A stretch of 64,000 bases of DNA from Microbacterium mitrae (GCF_008017445.1 NZ_VRSW01000001.1:186001-250000), one strand, 5' to 3'; positions 53,471-62,414 are shown, counted from the stretch's first letter. Notes: generated by a model not told the origin, from the letters alone. Program-made: numbers and translations.

Positions 53471-54100
53471 GTGAGCACACTCACCGTTTCACCCCGCGGT
53501 CCCCTCGCGGGCGCACTTCCTCGCCCATCGAGCCGCGCTCGCGCGTTCGCGCTTGATGCGGCGCTCGTCGTCGCCGGCGCGGCCGTTGTCGCGCTGCTGG
53601 CACAAGCGGAGATTCCGCTATGGCCTGTGCCCATTACGGGTCAGACCCTCGCCGTGGTTCTCGTGGGCGCCTCTCTCGGTGTGCGCCGCGGCGGGATGGC
53701 GCTATTGACGTACCTGCTCGCGGGTCTTGCTGGCCTTCCGGTGTTTGCCGGATTCTCGGGCAGCATCGCCGCGGTGGCCTCCCCCAGCTTCGGCTTTATC
53801 GTCGGCTTCATTCCCGCAGCCATGGTGGCGGGTTACGCTGCGCAGCGCGCATGGGATCGGCGCCCCCTGATCGCGTTCGCCGCCTTCGTCGCGGCAAGCA
53901 TTGTTCCGTTCTTGATCGGCGTTCCGTACATGGCGTTCATCCTCAATACGGTGATGGGTGCCGAACTCTCGGTTGCGCAGATCTTCGCCGCCGGAGTCAC
54001 GCCGTTCATCGTCGGCGGGCTCATCAAGGCAGCGATTGCCGCCGCCGTAATTCCGCTCGCGTGGCGGGGTGTTGCGGCCCTCGACCGCGACCGCGACTAG
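53471..54100 (+). CDS. bioY: Biotin transporter BioY
   Basis: 209 residues from a GTG with GGAG seven bases upstream. Six hydrophobic segments; the signature region IPLWPVPITGQTLAVVLVGASLGVRRGGMAL and FIVGGLIKAAIAAAVIPLAWR match BioY. It is the S component of an ECF-type biotin importer; no bioM/bioN genes are near, so it may work alone or with a shared energising module. No biotin synthesis gene is visible in the window, while a biotin-dependent carboxylase is. Confidence 0.94.
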   Translation: MSTLTVSPRGPLAGALPRPSSRARAFALDAALVVAGAAVVALLAQAEIPLWPVPITGQTLAVVLVGASLGVRRGGMALLTYLLAGLAGLPVFAGFSGSIAAVASPSFGFIVGFIPAAMVAGYAAQRAWDRRPLIAFAAFVAASIVPFLIGVPYMAFILNTVMGAELSVAQIFAAGVTPFIVGGLIKAAIAAAVIPLAWRGVAALDRDRD

Positions 54101-54113
54101 GGCTCAATAAGCG

Positions 54114-54146
54114 CGAATGGCCATCTCTATACGAGATGGCCATTCG
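54114..54146. terminator. Bidirectional hairpin terminator between bioY and the MFS gene
   Basis: A perfect 14-bp inverted repeat (54114-54127 with 54133-54146) with loop TATAC lies 13 bases after the bioY stop and 12 bases before the convergent MFS stop. Confidence 0.85.
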
Positions 54147-54157
54147 TGTGAGGCGGC

Positions 54158-55564
54158 TTAGGTTCCGTCTGACACGACGACCGTACGGGGCGCCGCCGGC
54201 TGCTCCGGCACTTGCGTGAGGCGAAGCCCCGGAACCAGGGCGAGCGCGGCAAGTGCAGTGGCGGCCACAAACACCATGCCGAAGGCGAGCTGGGCCGATC
54301 CCAGCGAAATGAAGATGAGTCCCATCAGCGCGATCGCGGCGGAGGACCCCAGCGAATCGGAGATCGACAGCGCCGCAGAGTTGAAGCCCTGGTTCTCCTT
54401 GGTCGAGTAAGCGAGCGTCAGCACGGTGAGCCTCGGATACATCAGACCAACACCGCCACCCGCAAACGCCCACGCCGTGATGAGCACTGCCGCAGGCAAG
54501 TGCAACAGGGCCGTTGTCGCGCCCACGATCGTGGCGAACGCCAACAGCGACAGTCCGATCATCGCGATTCGTTCATTGCCGAGTCGGTCGCCGTAACGAC
54601 CCTGCATTTCGGCAGCGACCGCCCACGCGATGGCAGCGACCGTCAACGCAAGGCCCGCCATTGTCGGCCCGAAGCCGTACTCAGATGTAAGAAGCAGCGG
54701 AACATACACCTCGGCCCCGAAGAGGGTTCCGGCGATGAGACCGCGCATCACGATGACAGATGGAAGGCCACGCCGAGCCACCAGCGCGCCGCGTGGCAAC
54801 AGTGGCCGCACCGCAATGGCCAATGCCACCAGCGTCGCCGCGGCAACAAGCCAACCCGTCGTCGCGCCAAAGTCTTTGCTCACGCGCCCCGTGAGACTCA
54901 GCGTGACAGCCAACGCCGCGACCACAATCGCAAGCGCTACACGCCCCAACACACGCCGGCTCGGCTCTTGCTGCTCGGTGCCGCTCAGGTCAACGCCGCG
55001 CAAACGCGATGCCACCAAGATGAAGGCGATCACCGTCAGTACGGCCACACCAAGAAAGACCCATCGCCAGTGCAGATACTCGGCGACGGCGCCCGCGAGG
55101 AACGGTCCGATGAGGCTCGGAACCACCCACGCTGCGGAGAAGAGCGCGAACACACGGCCGTGCAGATCCGCAGGATACACGCGCGCGACCACCACATAGA
55201 GGGCAACGGTTTGACCGCCGATTCCCAGCCCCTGGATCAGACGCCCCAGCACGAGAAGCTCCATCGTGCCCGCGAACCCGGCAATGAGCAGTCCTGCCGC
55301 AAACAGGCCGACGGCGGCGTAGAGCGGCACCACCGGCCCCGAGCGGTCGCTCCACAGCCCGGTCACCACCATGCCGATCACGCTGGTAGCCAGCGTGCCG
55401 GCAAACGCGACGGCATACAGTGCCTCACCGTCGAGGTCAGCGCTCACCACCGGCATCACGGTGGTGACGGCCAGCGACTGAATCGCGGCGAGAAAGACGA
55501 GCGCTACGGCGCCCAGCGATACCCAGCGGTAGTTCTCACTCCACAGGCTCTGCGGCGCGCTCAC
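54158..55564 (-). CDS. MFS transporter (DHA2-like, 14-TM type)
   Basis: 468 residues with about 14 hydrophobic segments. The MFS signature in the loop between spans 2 and 3 is GLWSDRSGPVVPLYA, and the exporter-type motif C-like region is GRLIQGLGIGGQTVAL. Late spans include ALSISDSLGSSAAIALMG. It is a probable drug or metabolite/H+ antiporter; substrate unknown. It overlaps the MalY-like gene by four bases and is probably co-transcribed with it, suggesting export of a compound related to that enzyme. Confidence 0.9.
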   Translation of the reverse strand: MSAPQSLWSENYRWVSLGAVALVFLAAIQSLAVTTVMPVVSADLDGEALYAVAFAGTLATSVIGMVVTGLWSDRSGPVVPLYAAVGLFAAGLLIAGFAGTMELLVLGRLIQGLGIGGQTVALYVVVARVYPADLHGRVFALFSAAWVVPSLIGPFLAGAVAEYLHWRWVFLGVAVLTVIAFILVASRLRGVDLSGTEQQEPSRRVLGRVALAIVVAALAVTLSLTGRVSKDFGATTGWLVAAATLVALAIAVRPLLPRGALVARRGLPSVIVMRGLIAGTLFGAEVYVPLLLTSEYGFGPTMAGLALTVAAIAWAVAAEMQGRYGDRLGNERIAMIGLSLLAFATIVGATTALLHLPAAVLITAWAFAGGGVGLMYPRLTVLTLAYSTKENQGFNSAALSISDSLGSSAAIALMGLIFISLGSAQLAFGMVFVAATALAALALVPGLRLTQVPEQPAAPRTVVVSDGT

Positions 55565-56712
55565 AGCGCGGCTGCGATGCGCGTAAAAGCCTCGCGCAGA
55601 ATCTCCGGCGAGGTCGCAAAATTCATACGCACATAGCCTTCGCCTTCAGCTCCAAACGTCGGCCCGGAGTTCAAGGCGACCTTCGCGCGGTGCAACAGGT
55701 AGCGCGAAGGGTCACGGTCGATTCCCGCATCTGCCATGTTGATCCAGGCAAGATACCCGGCATCCGGAACCAGGTGCGCAGCTCCCGAAATCGTGCTGAC
55801 GCCGTCGGCGACGATCTGTCGGTTCTGCTCCAGGGCTACGAGCAGGGAGTCCAGCCACGCGTCGGACTCCTCTGAATACGCGGCAATGCCCGCCAACACC
55901 CCGAAGAGTCCGGTGCGCCACTCGACCTCCATCGGCAGCGCCGACAGAATTTTCGCGGGTTCCGCTGCCGCCGTCACCATCGCGGCGGTCTTGAGCCCGG
56001 CGAGGTTGTACGCCTTGCTGGCGCTCGTCACCGTGAATCCGCGTGCGGCAGCCTCGTCCGACGCTGACAGAAACGGCGTGTAGGTGACCCCGGGGCGAAC
56101 CAGGGGTGCGTGGATTTCATCGCTCACGATCCAGGCACCGTACTGTGCCGCGAGGCTCGCCAGCGCGGCGAGCGTCTCACGGGAGTGCACGGTTCCGGTC
56201 GGGTTGTGGGGGTTACACAGCAGCATGGCGCGCGCACCCTGGCGGAACGCCGCCTCGATGCCATCGAGATCAAGGCTCCACCCCGTAGCCGATGCCAACA
56301 GCGGAACCGCGCTCACGGTTCCGCCCGCTTCGGTCACGGTGTCAAAAAACGGCGGATACACCGGGGGCGTGATCACCACGCCATCACCCGGCTCAATAAC
56401 GCCGCGCAAGATTTCGACAAGCCCCATCACGACATCGCCGGTGGTGCGAACCCGCGCGGGGTCAACAGCAACACCAAAGCGGCGTTCGTGAAACGCCGCG
56501 AACGTCTCTTGATAGGCGTGACGCGGCGGTGTGTAGCCCGTGTCGCCGCTCGCCACTGCCTGAGCTAGCACCCGCGTAATGGCGGGTGCTAGCTCAAAGT
56601 CAGACTCGGCCACAAACAGTGGCAGAACATCGTCGGCGTACGTGCGCCACTTCGTGCTGGAGCGGCGGCGAAGCTGCTCGATGGGAAGCGCAATCAGTGG
56701 CGATGCGGCCAT
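55561..56712 (-). CDS. MalY/PatB-type PLP-dependent aminotransferase (possible C-S lyase)
   Basis: The ATG at 56712 gives 383 residues; the longer frame adds eight residues from the preceding gene. The fold type I aminotransferase opening is LIALPIEQLRRRSSTKWRTYADDVLPLFVAESDFE. The PLP lysine is in SASKAYNLAGLKTA, and the cofactor Asp/Asn region is LCNPHNPTGTVHS and SDEIHAPLV. The MalY/PatB branch contains cystathionine beta-lyases that cleave sulfur amino acids. It is the first of two genes with the MFS exporter, directly after the Suf operon, so a role in sulfur metabolism is possible. Confidence 0.88.
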   Translation of the reverse strand: MAASPLIALPIEQLRRRSSTKWRTYADDVLPLFVAESDFELAPAITRVLAQAVASGDTGYTPPRHAYQETFAAFHERRFGVAVDPARVRTTGDVVMGLVEILRGVIEPGDGVVITPPVYPPFFDTVTEAGGTVSAVPLLASATGWSLDLDGIEAAFRQGARAMLLCNPHNPTGTVHSRETLAALASLAAQYGAWIVSDEIHAPLVRPGVTYTPFLSASDEAAARGFTVTSASKAYNLAGLKTAAMVTAAAEPAKILSALPMEVEWRTGLFGVLAGIAAYSEESDAWLDSLLVALEQNRQIVADGVSTISGAAHLVPDAGYLAWINMADAGIDRDPSRYLLHRAKVALNSGPTFGAEGEGYVRMNFATSPEILREAFTRIAAAL

Positions 56713-56713
56713 G

Positions 56714-57040
56714 TCAGATTGCGAAGCCCAGCGCACGCATCATGTCGCGTCCGTCGTCGGTGATCCGCTCCGGACCCCACGGCGGCATCCATACCCAGTT
56801 GATGCGGTATTGCTCAACGACACCATCGAGGGCCTCACCCGTTTGGGCTTCGAGCACGTCAGTCAATGGGCACCCGGCGCTCGTCAGCGTCATGTGAATC
56901 ACGAGAGCGTCGTTCTCGTCATCCCAGCTGAGATCGTAAATCAGGCCGAGGTCGACGACGTTGACGTTGAGCTCAGGGTCCATGACGTCCTTGAGCGCTT
57001 CGGTCACCTCGTCGTACTTCTCGGGAGCCAGTGCAGTCAT
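56714..57040 (-). CDS. SufT-like metal-sulfur cluster assembly factor (DUF59/MIP18)
   Basis: 108 residues, single DUF59 domain. The family motif DVMDPELNVNVVDLGLIYDL is near residue 20 and the active-site-like TSAGCPL near 70 holds the conserved Cys. Proteins of this group help mature Fe-S proteins. It lies last in sufB-sufD-Rieske-sufC-sufT with a nine-base gap to sufC. No sufS or sufU gene is between sufC and this gene. Confidence 0.93.
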   Translation of the reverse strand: MTALAPEKYDEVTEALKDVMDPELNVNVVDLGLIYDLSWDDENDALVIHMTLTSAGCPLTDVLEAQTGEALDGVVEQYRINWVWMPPWGPERITDDGRDMMRALGFAI

Positions 57041-57049
57041 GCTGTGATC

Positions 57050-57832
57050 CTACGCCTCGACGGGAGCATCGGTCGGGGCTTCTGCGGGGAAGTAACCCTC
57101 GTAGCCCTCGTTCTCCAGGCGGTCAGCCAGCTCAGGGCCACCCTCTTCAACGATCTGACCCTTGACCATCACGTGAACGAAGTCGGGCTTGATGTAGCGG
57201 AGAATGCGCGTGTAGTGCGTGATCAGCAGCACACCGAGGTCGGTGGCAGCCTTGGCGCGGTTAACGCCCTCAGAGACAATCTTCAGTGCGTCAACGTCGA
57301 GGCCGGAGTCGGTCTCATCAAGCACGGCCATCTTCGGCTTCAGCAGCTCAAGCTGAAGAATCTCGTGACGCTTCTTCTCGCCACCGGAGAAGCCTTCGTT
57401 CACGTTGCGCGCGGCGAACTTGTTGTCCATCTTCAGAGCCTTCATCGACTCCTTGACGTCTTTCGTCCAGGTGCGAAGCGCGGGCGCTTCTCCGTCGATT
57501 GCGGTCTTAGCGGTACGCAGGAAGTTCGTCACCGTCACACCCGGAATTTCAACCGGGTACTGCATCGCCAGGAAGACGCCAGCGCGGGCGCGCTCGTCAA
57601 CCGACATCTCCAATACGTCCTCACCATCGAAGGTGATGGTTCCGCCCGTGACGGTGTACTTGGGGTGGCCGGCGATCGTGTAGGCGAGCGTCGACTTGCC
57701 CGAGCCGTTGGGTCCCATGATGGCGTGGGTCTCACCCGTGCGGATGGTGAGGTTTACGCCGTTGAGGATGGGCGTGGTTCCTTCATCGGTCTCGACCGTT
57801 ACGTGCAGGTCGCGGATCTCGAGGACAGACAT
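57050..57832 (-). CDS. sufC: Fe-S cluster assembly ATPase SufC
   Basis: 260 residues. Walker A GPNGSGKSTL near 40, signature FSGGEKKRHEILQLELLKPKMAVLDETDSGLDVDAL near 143-178, and H-loop LITHYTRIL. SufC is the ATPase of the SufBCD scaffold. Its ATG shares a base with the Rieske stop (TAATG). The position between the Rieske-type gene and sufT matches actinobacterial suf operons. Confidence 0.97.
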   Translation of the reverse strand: MSVLEIRDLHVTVETDEGTTPILNGVNLTIRTGETHAIMGPNGSGKSTLAYTIAGHPKYTVTGGTITFDGEDVLEMSVDERARAGVFLAMQYPVEIPGVTVTNFLRTAKTAIDGEAPALRTWTKDVKESMKALKMDNKFAARNVNEGFSGGEKKRHEILQLELLKPKMAVLDETDSGLDVDALKIVSEGVNRAKAATDLGVLLITHYTRILRYIKPDFVHVMVKGQIVEEGGPELADRLENEGYEGYFPAEAPTDAPVEA

Positions 57833-58158
57833 TAAATTTCCTTCGTTACGGAGGGGTCAATGAGCACGTCGTCACCGTCGATTTCGACGATGTAAACCGG
57901 AACGGGCTCGAAAGCTGGGAGGGTCTGGGGCTTGCCGGTGAGCAGCGAGAATGCGGAACCATGAGCCCAGCATTCGACCGTGTCACCTTCAACAAAGCCG
58001 TCAGCAAGCGAAATGTCGCCGTGGGTGCAGGTGTCGCCGATGGCGTGGATTACGCCGTCGCCGTCTTTCACCACACAGATAGCAACATCGTCGATGACGA
58101 CGCGCAGCGCGGCGTCTTGCTCGAGTTCACTAACCGAGCATGCTCGGGTCGCGGTCAT
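57832..58158 (-). CDS. Rieske-type ferredoxin subunit in the Suf operon
   Basis: 108 residues, one Rieske domain. The [2Fe-2S] ligands are Cys44 and His46 (CTHGD) and Cys63 and His66 (CWAHGS). Such proteins are annotated as non-haem iron oxygenase ferredoxins, but here it lies between sufD (four-base overlap) and sufC (one-base overlap). A job in electron delivery to, or cluster exchange with, the SufBCD complex is inferred from position. Confidence 0.94.
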   Translation of the reverse strand: MTATRACSVSELEQDAALRVVIDDVAICVVKDGDGVIHAIGDTCTHGDISLADGFVEGDTVECWAHGSAFSLLTGKPQTLPAFEPVPVYIVEIDGDDVLIDPSVTKEI

Positions 58159-59339
58159 GCCGAGACGCCATCGCTGAGTTCGACCTGAATCGCGTCGAAG
58201 AGTTCTTCTTCAAGCGCAGGCACGCCGATCTTCTGCACGATTTCGCCGAGGAAGCCGACAACGACCAGGCGTCGCGCCTCTTCTTCTGAAATGCCGCGAG
58301 CCTGCAGGTAGAACAGCTGCTCGTCGTCGAAACGACCGGTAGCCGATGCGTGTCCAGCGCCCTGAATGTCACCCGTCTGGATCTCCAGGTTCGGGATCGA
58401 GTCGGCGCGAGCACCCGTGGTGAGCACCAGGTTGCGGTTTGCTTCGTACGAATCGGTTCCGACGGCGTCGGCACCGATGAGCACGTCGCCAATCCAGACC
58501 GTGCGTGCGGTATCGCCCTGCAGGGCGCTCTTGTACAGCACGTCGCCCGTGGTGTGCGCACCCTTGTGGAACATATACACCTGGCTCTCCAGGTGCTCGC
58601 CCGGGTCGGCGAACGAAACGCCGTAGAGCTTGCCCTCGGCGCCAGCACCGTCGAGCTGAACCGACGGGTTGACGCGCACGACGCCACCGGAGAGGCTGGC
58701 GACCAAGTGGGTGAGCGTTGCGTCCTTGTCGACGCGCGCCTGGTGAGCCGCCGCGTGCACGGTGTCTTCACTCCAACGCTGCACCGAGATCACGCGCAGA
58801 TCGGAACCATCGCGAGCGATGATCTCGACGTTCTGCGCGTAGGTGGCTGCGCCCTTGTGGTCAAGAATCACGGTGGCTCGGGCGTTCGGCATCGCCTCAA
58901 TGACGATGTGCGCGAAGGCCGCGTCGGCGATGCCGGAACCATCGATAGCAATGGTGATCGGCTCGGCGACCTCCTCGTTCGCGGGAATGCGAACGTGAAC
59001 GGCGTCGGCGCTGTTACGCCATGCCAGAGCGCTCATGCGATCTTCCGGGCGGAAGAACTCACCGCGTACGGCGGCGTCGTGGCCTGCCGAGGCGACGGCA
59101 AAGGTTGCCGGCGTCACCGTGTGGCTCACGGCATCTGAGGCAACAGCATCGACGTTCAGCAACGGCTGAAGGCGGTTCACCGGTGAATGCTTGAAGTTGA
59201 CCTCGTGACCGGTGGGGTTAGCGAAGTCGGTGGGCTCGAACGACGTCGGGCGCTCAGAACGAGTCTGAATCGGAACCACCGAGTTGTCGTGCGTGAGGAT
59301 GTTTGATGCCAGCGTGGCGGTTTCGGTTGCGGTTGACAT
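58155..59339 (-). CDS. sufD: Fe-S cluster assembly protein SufD
   Basis: 394 residues. The UPF0051 beta-helix core is recognisable (VRVNPSVQLDGAGAEGKLYGVSFAD, SQVYMFHKGAHTTGDVLYKSALQG, IGDVLIGADAVGTDSYEANRNLVLT). The C-terminal FDDEQLFYLQARGISEEEARRLVVVGFLGEIVQKI is typical of SufD. SufD pairs with SufB to form the scaffold. One base lies between its ATG and the sufB stop, so translation is coupled. Confidence 0.96.
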   Translation of the reverse strand: MSTATETATLASNILTHDNSVVPIQTRSERPTSFEPTDFANPTGHEVNFKHSPVNRLQPLLNVDAVASDAVSHTVTPATFAVASAGHDAAVRGEFFRPEDRMSALAWRNSADAVHVRIPANEEVAEPITIAIDGSGIADAAFAHIVIEAMPNARATVILDHKGAATYAQNVEIIARDGSDLRVISVQRWSEDTVHAAAHQARVDKDATLTHLVASLSGGVVRVNPSVQLDGAGAEGKLYGVSFADPGEHLESQVYMFHKGAHTTGDVLYKSALQGDTARTVWIGDVLIGADAVGTDSYEANRNLVLTTGARADSIPNLEIQTGDIQGAGHASATGRFDDEQLFYLQARGISEEEARRLVVVGFLGEIVQKIGVPALEEELFDAIQVELSDGVSA

Positions 59340-60758
59340 TTAGCCGACCGATCCTTCCATGCCCATCTCGATGAGCTTGTTCAGTTCGAGTGCGTACTCC
59401 ATGGGCAGCTCACGTGCGATCGGCTCGATGAAGCCGCGCACAATCATGGCCATGGCTTCGGTCTCTTCGACGCCGCGGCTCATGATGTAGAACAGCTGCT
59501 CTTCGCTGACCTTCGACACGGTTGCCTCGTGGCCAAGAATCACATCGTCAACGCGAATGTCGATGGCGGGGTACGTGTCAGATCGCGACTGGGTGTCGAC
59601 CAGCAGAGCGTCACAGACGACCGAGTTAGACGAGTGGTGTGCGTTGGCGTCGATACGAACTTCGCCGCGGTAACCCGCGCGACCGCCACCGCGGGCGATC
59701 GACTTTGAGGTGATCGATGACTGCGTGTACGGAGCCATGTGGATCATCTTGGCGCCAGCGTCCTGGTGCTGACCGGGGCCGGCAAACGCAACCGAAAGCG
59801 TCTCACCCTTGGCGTGCTCACCCGTGAGGAAGATCGACGGGTACTTCATCGTCACCTTGGAGCCGATGTTGCCATCGACCCACTCCATGGTCGCGCCCTC
59901 GTGCGCAATCGCACGCTTAGTGACCAGGTTGTAGACGTTGTTCGACCAGTTCTGGATCGTCGTGTAACGCACGCGAGCGTTCTTCTTCACGATGATCTCG
60001 ACAACGGCAGAGTGCAGCGAGTCTGACTTGTAGATCGGCGCGGTGCAGCCCTCGATGTAGTGCACGTAGCTGTCTTCGTCGGCGATGATGAGCGTGCGCT
60101 CGAACTGGCCCATGTTCTCCGTGTTGATGCGGAAGTAGGCCTGCAGCGGAATCTCAACGTGAACACCCTTGGGCACGTACACGAACGAGCCACCCGACCA
60201 CACGGCCGTGTTCAGCGCGGCGAACTTGTTGTCGCCAGCCGGAATCACGGTTCCGAAGTACTCTTCAAAGAATTCGGGGTGCTCGCGCAGAGCCGTGTCG
60301 GTGTCCATGAAGATGACACCCTGCGCCTCGAGGTCTTCACGAATCTGGTGGTAAACCACCTCAGACTCGTACTGGGCTGCCACACCGGCGACCAGGCGCT
60401 GGCGCTCAGCCTCGGGGATGCCAAGACGCTCGTAGGTGTTGCGAATGTCTTCGGGCAGGTCTTCCCACGACTGGGCCTGCTTCTCGGTCGAACGCACGAA
60501 GTACTTGATGTTGTCGAAGTCGATACCGGAGAGGTCAGCACCCCACGTCGGCATGGGCTTGCGGCCGAACAGCTGAAAACCCTTGAGGCGGGTCTTCAGC
60601 ATCCACTCGGGTTCTGCTTTCAGCGCCGAGATGTCTCGAACAACGTTCTCGTTGATACCGCGGGTCGCGCTTGCGCCAGCCGCATCAGGGTCGTGCCATC
60701 CGAACTCGTACACCCCCAGCCCTTCGAGCTCGGGACGGTCAATGAGCACATCAGACAT
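59340..60758 (-). CDS. sufB: Fe-S cluster assembly protein SufB
   Basis: 472 residues. Family hallmarks: [39 protein letters not shown] with the conserved Cys, and [24 protein letters not shown] in the beta-helix core, then [30 protein letters not shown]. First gene of the operon; no sufR-type regulator is adjacent. The 203-base region upstream, shared with divergent ctaA, holds two hairpins. Confidence 0.97.
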   Translation of the reverse strand: MSDVLIDRPELEGLGVYEFGWHDPDAAGASATRGINENVVRDISALKAEPEWMLKTRLKGFQLFGRKPMPTWGADLSGIDFDNIKYFVRSTEKQAQSWEDLPEDIRNTYERLGIPEAERQRLVAGVAAQYESEVVYHQIREDLEAQGVIFMDTDTALREHPEFFEEYFGTVIPAGDNKFAALNTAVWSGGSFVYVPKGVHVEIPLQAYFRINTENMGQFERTLIIADEDSYVHYIEGCTAPIYKSDSLHSAVVEIIVKKNARVRYTTIQNWSNNVYNLVTKRAIAHEGATMEWVDGNIGSKVTMKYPSIFLTGEHAKGETLSVAFAGPGQHQDAGAKMIHMAPYTQSSITSKSIARGGGRAGYRGEVRIDANAHHSSNSVVCDALLVDTQSRSDTYPAIDIRVDDVILGHEATVSKVSEEQLFYIMSRGVEETEAMAMIVRGFIEPIARELPMEYALELNKLIEMGMEGSVG

Positions 60759-60924
60759 GGCGTCACACTCTCCTCATGGCCTAGCGGTGTCATCCGCTCC
60801 GGTCACACTCCCCCGTGTCTGCGTGGGAGTTGCCGTCGGGCCTTTCTTTGCGGCGTCTGCAAGACGCCTACACTTGAAAGCAAGAACCGCGCTTTTCGCG
60901 ATCTTGCAACCCTTCGATTCTACA

Positions 60925-60952
60925 GGTTCCGCCGACCCGTTTGGGCGGAACC
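60925..60952. repeat. Inverted pair of the GGTTCCG motif in the ctaA leader
   Basis: GGTTCCGCC (60925-60933) is exactly complementary to GGCGGAACC (60944-60952). The 9-bp stem has a 10-base loop and ends directly at the ctaA ribosome site (GGAGG, 60953-60957). It may affect ctaA translation or simply be two copies of the genome-wide motif. A second dyad, GGCGTC/GACGCC (60852-60857 with 60863-60868), lies further upstream. Confidence 0.8.
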
Positions 60953-60961
60953 GGAGGCCTC

Positions 60962-62089
60962 ATGACTGACATCGTCACCCCAGAGACGGCGGCTGTTCAC
61001 CCCGGAGGACGAGACCGCTCGTTCCTTCGCATGCCCACAACGATCAGCACTCCCGTGCGTGTCTTTGCGTGGCTGTCGTTCATCTTCGAAGTGTTCATCA
61101 TCGGAACCGGTGGCGCCGTTCGCCTCACCGGTTCTGGACTGGGGTGCTCGGAGTGGCCGCTGTGCACGCCGGACTCTCTCGTGCCGACACCCGAACAGGG
61201 CATTCACGGCGTGATCGAGTTTGGCAACCGCACCATCACGGGCGTTGTCGGCATTCTCGCGATTGTGGTGTTGCTGTTCACGCTGCACATTGTCGGCGGA
61301 CGGCGCGCCGTCGTCTCAACGCTGTGGTTTGCGCTCGGCGGTATCGGCACGGGCGTCGTTGCCTACGCAACCGCGTCGGCGATGAACATTCCGGCCTTTC
61401 CGTTCTTCTCCGCGGGGCTGTTGCTCGTCGCCTTGGTCGGCGCAGTTTCGTCACTGCGAAGCATTTCGGGTCGAAAGGATCTCCCCACGCTCGCGTGGAT
61501 CGTGTTGATCGGTGTGATCGCTCAGGCGTTCGTCGGCGGAATCACGGTGCTCACCGGCCTCAACCCGTTCATCGTCGGATTTCACTATGCGGCATCGCTT
61601 GCCCTGGTATGCGTGACCGCTGCCTACCTGGTGCGCATGCGCGAGCCATCCGGCACCCGCGTGCGCGTGGTTCCGGTGTGGTTTGCGATTCTCACGCACG
61701 TCACCGGCCTTGCCCTCGCACTGACGATCGTCTTCGGCGTGCTGACCACCGGTTCCGGACCGCACTCGGGCGATGCGAATGTGATTCGTGACGGCTTTGA
61801 CGCGTCGTTCCTCGCTCACGTGCACTCGTGGCCCGGGTACATTCTCGCCGGGCTCGTCGTTGTGATGGTGGCCTCGGCCTGGATTCAGCGCCTGGCGGTA
61901 CGCAACTGGACGCTGGTGTTGCTGGCAGCAATTGCCGTGCAGGTGCTGGTGGGCGTGTGGCAAGCCCGTGAAGGGTTGCCTGCGCTGCTGGTCGGCATCC
62001 ACATGGTGCTTGCGGCCCTGGCCGCCGCGACCTACACGGTCGTCGCGTTGAAGCTCAAGCAAACCGCCGCCGAGCCAGCCCACGGCTAG
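60962..62089 (+). CDS. ctaA: Haem A synthase CtaA (COX15 family)
   Basis: The ATG at 60962, four bases after GGAGG, gives 375 residues; the longer frame adds seven residues without a site. Eight membrane helices are predicted. Conserved residues include VRLTGSGLGCSEWPLC (Cys in the first loop) and the haem-ligand histidines in IHGVIEFGNRT, GFHYAASLAL, AHVHSW and GIHMVLA. It oxidises haem O to haem A for cytochrome oxidase. Separated from divergent sufB by a 203-base region that includes the hairpin above. Confidence 0.95.
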   Translation: MTDIVTPETAAVHPGGRDRSFLRMPTTISTPVRVFAWLSFIFEVFIIGTGGAVRLTGSGLGCSEWPLCTPDSLVPTPEQGIHGVIEFGNRTITGVVGILAIVVLLFTLHIVGGRRAVVSTLWFALGGIGTGVVAYATASAMNIPAFPFFSAGLLLVALVGAVSSLRSISGRKDLPTLAWIVLIGVIAQAFVGGITVLTGLNPFIVGFHYAASLALVCVTAAYLVRMREPSGTRVRVVPVWFAILTHVTGLALALTIVFGVLTTGSGPHSGDANVIRDGFDASFLAHVHSWPGYILAGLVVVMVASAWIQRLAVRNWTLVLLAAIAVQVLVGVWQAREGLPALLVGIHMVLAALAAATYTVVALKLKQTAAEPAHG

Positions 62090-62103
62090 CCTTCGTGCCC
62101 CGC

Positions 62104-62198
62104 GGTTCCGCGCGTCTGGTTCCGCCCCGCCCGGTTCCGCCCCGCCCTGTTCCGCCCCGCACGGTTCCGCCCCGCCCGGTTCCGCCCGCCTGGTTCCG
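62104..62198 (+). repeat. Seven-unit tandem array of the GGTTCCG motif
   Basis: Units begin at 62104, 62118, 62133, 62148 (degenerate TGTTCCG), 62163, 62178 and 62192. Spacing is 14 or 15 bases and the unit is GGTTCCGCCCCGCCC. This is the only place in the window where the genome-wide motif is tandemly arranged. Confidence 0.9.
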
Positions 62199-62230
62199 CG
62201 CGCCCCATTGCCCAACCCGGTGCGCCTCCC

Positions 62231-62414
62231 TGTTATGCACGAGTGCCACCGTGTTATGCACGACCGAACACGCGATTCGACGTGAATCCTCGGCGTGTCG
62301 CGGCATTTGGCGTCGTTGGTCGTGCAGAACAGGGTCTGGATCGTGCACAACAGAGTTCGGATCGTGCAGAACACAGTCGGGGGGGAACACAGTCCGGGGG
62401 TGCGGAACACAGTC
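62231..62414. repeat. 21-base repeat family in both orientations
   Basis: TGTTATGCACGA occurs at 62231 and 62252 (21 apart). The near-complementary TCGTGCANAACA occurs at 62320, 62341 and 62362 (21 apart), and GAACACAGTC continues at 62385 and 62405. The two orientations face each other across about 56 bases. Confidence 0.8.

Noticed and set aside
54212..55636. A 474-codon frame antisense to the MFS gene
   Set aside because: Arg/His/Gln-rich low-complexity translation with no membrane or domain features; the sense strand has a complete 14-span transporter.
56579..57835. A 418-codon frame antisense to sufC and the sufT-like gene
   Set aside because: It crosses two real genes on the other strand and has no family resemblance.
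62231..62414. Possible CRISPR array
   Set aside because: The repeats are short, degenerate, contiguous at 21-base steps without unique spacers, and occur in both orientations. No cas gene is near.
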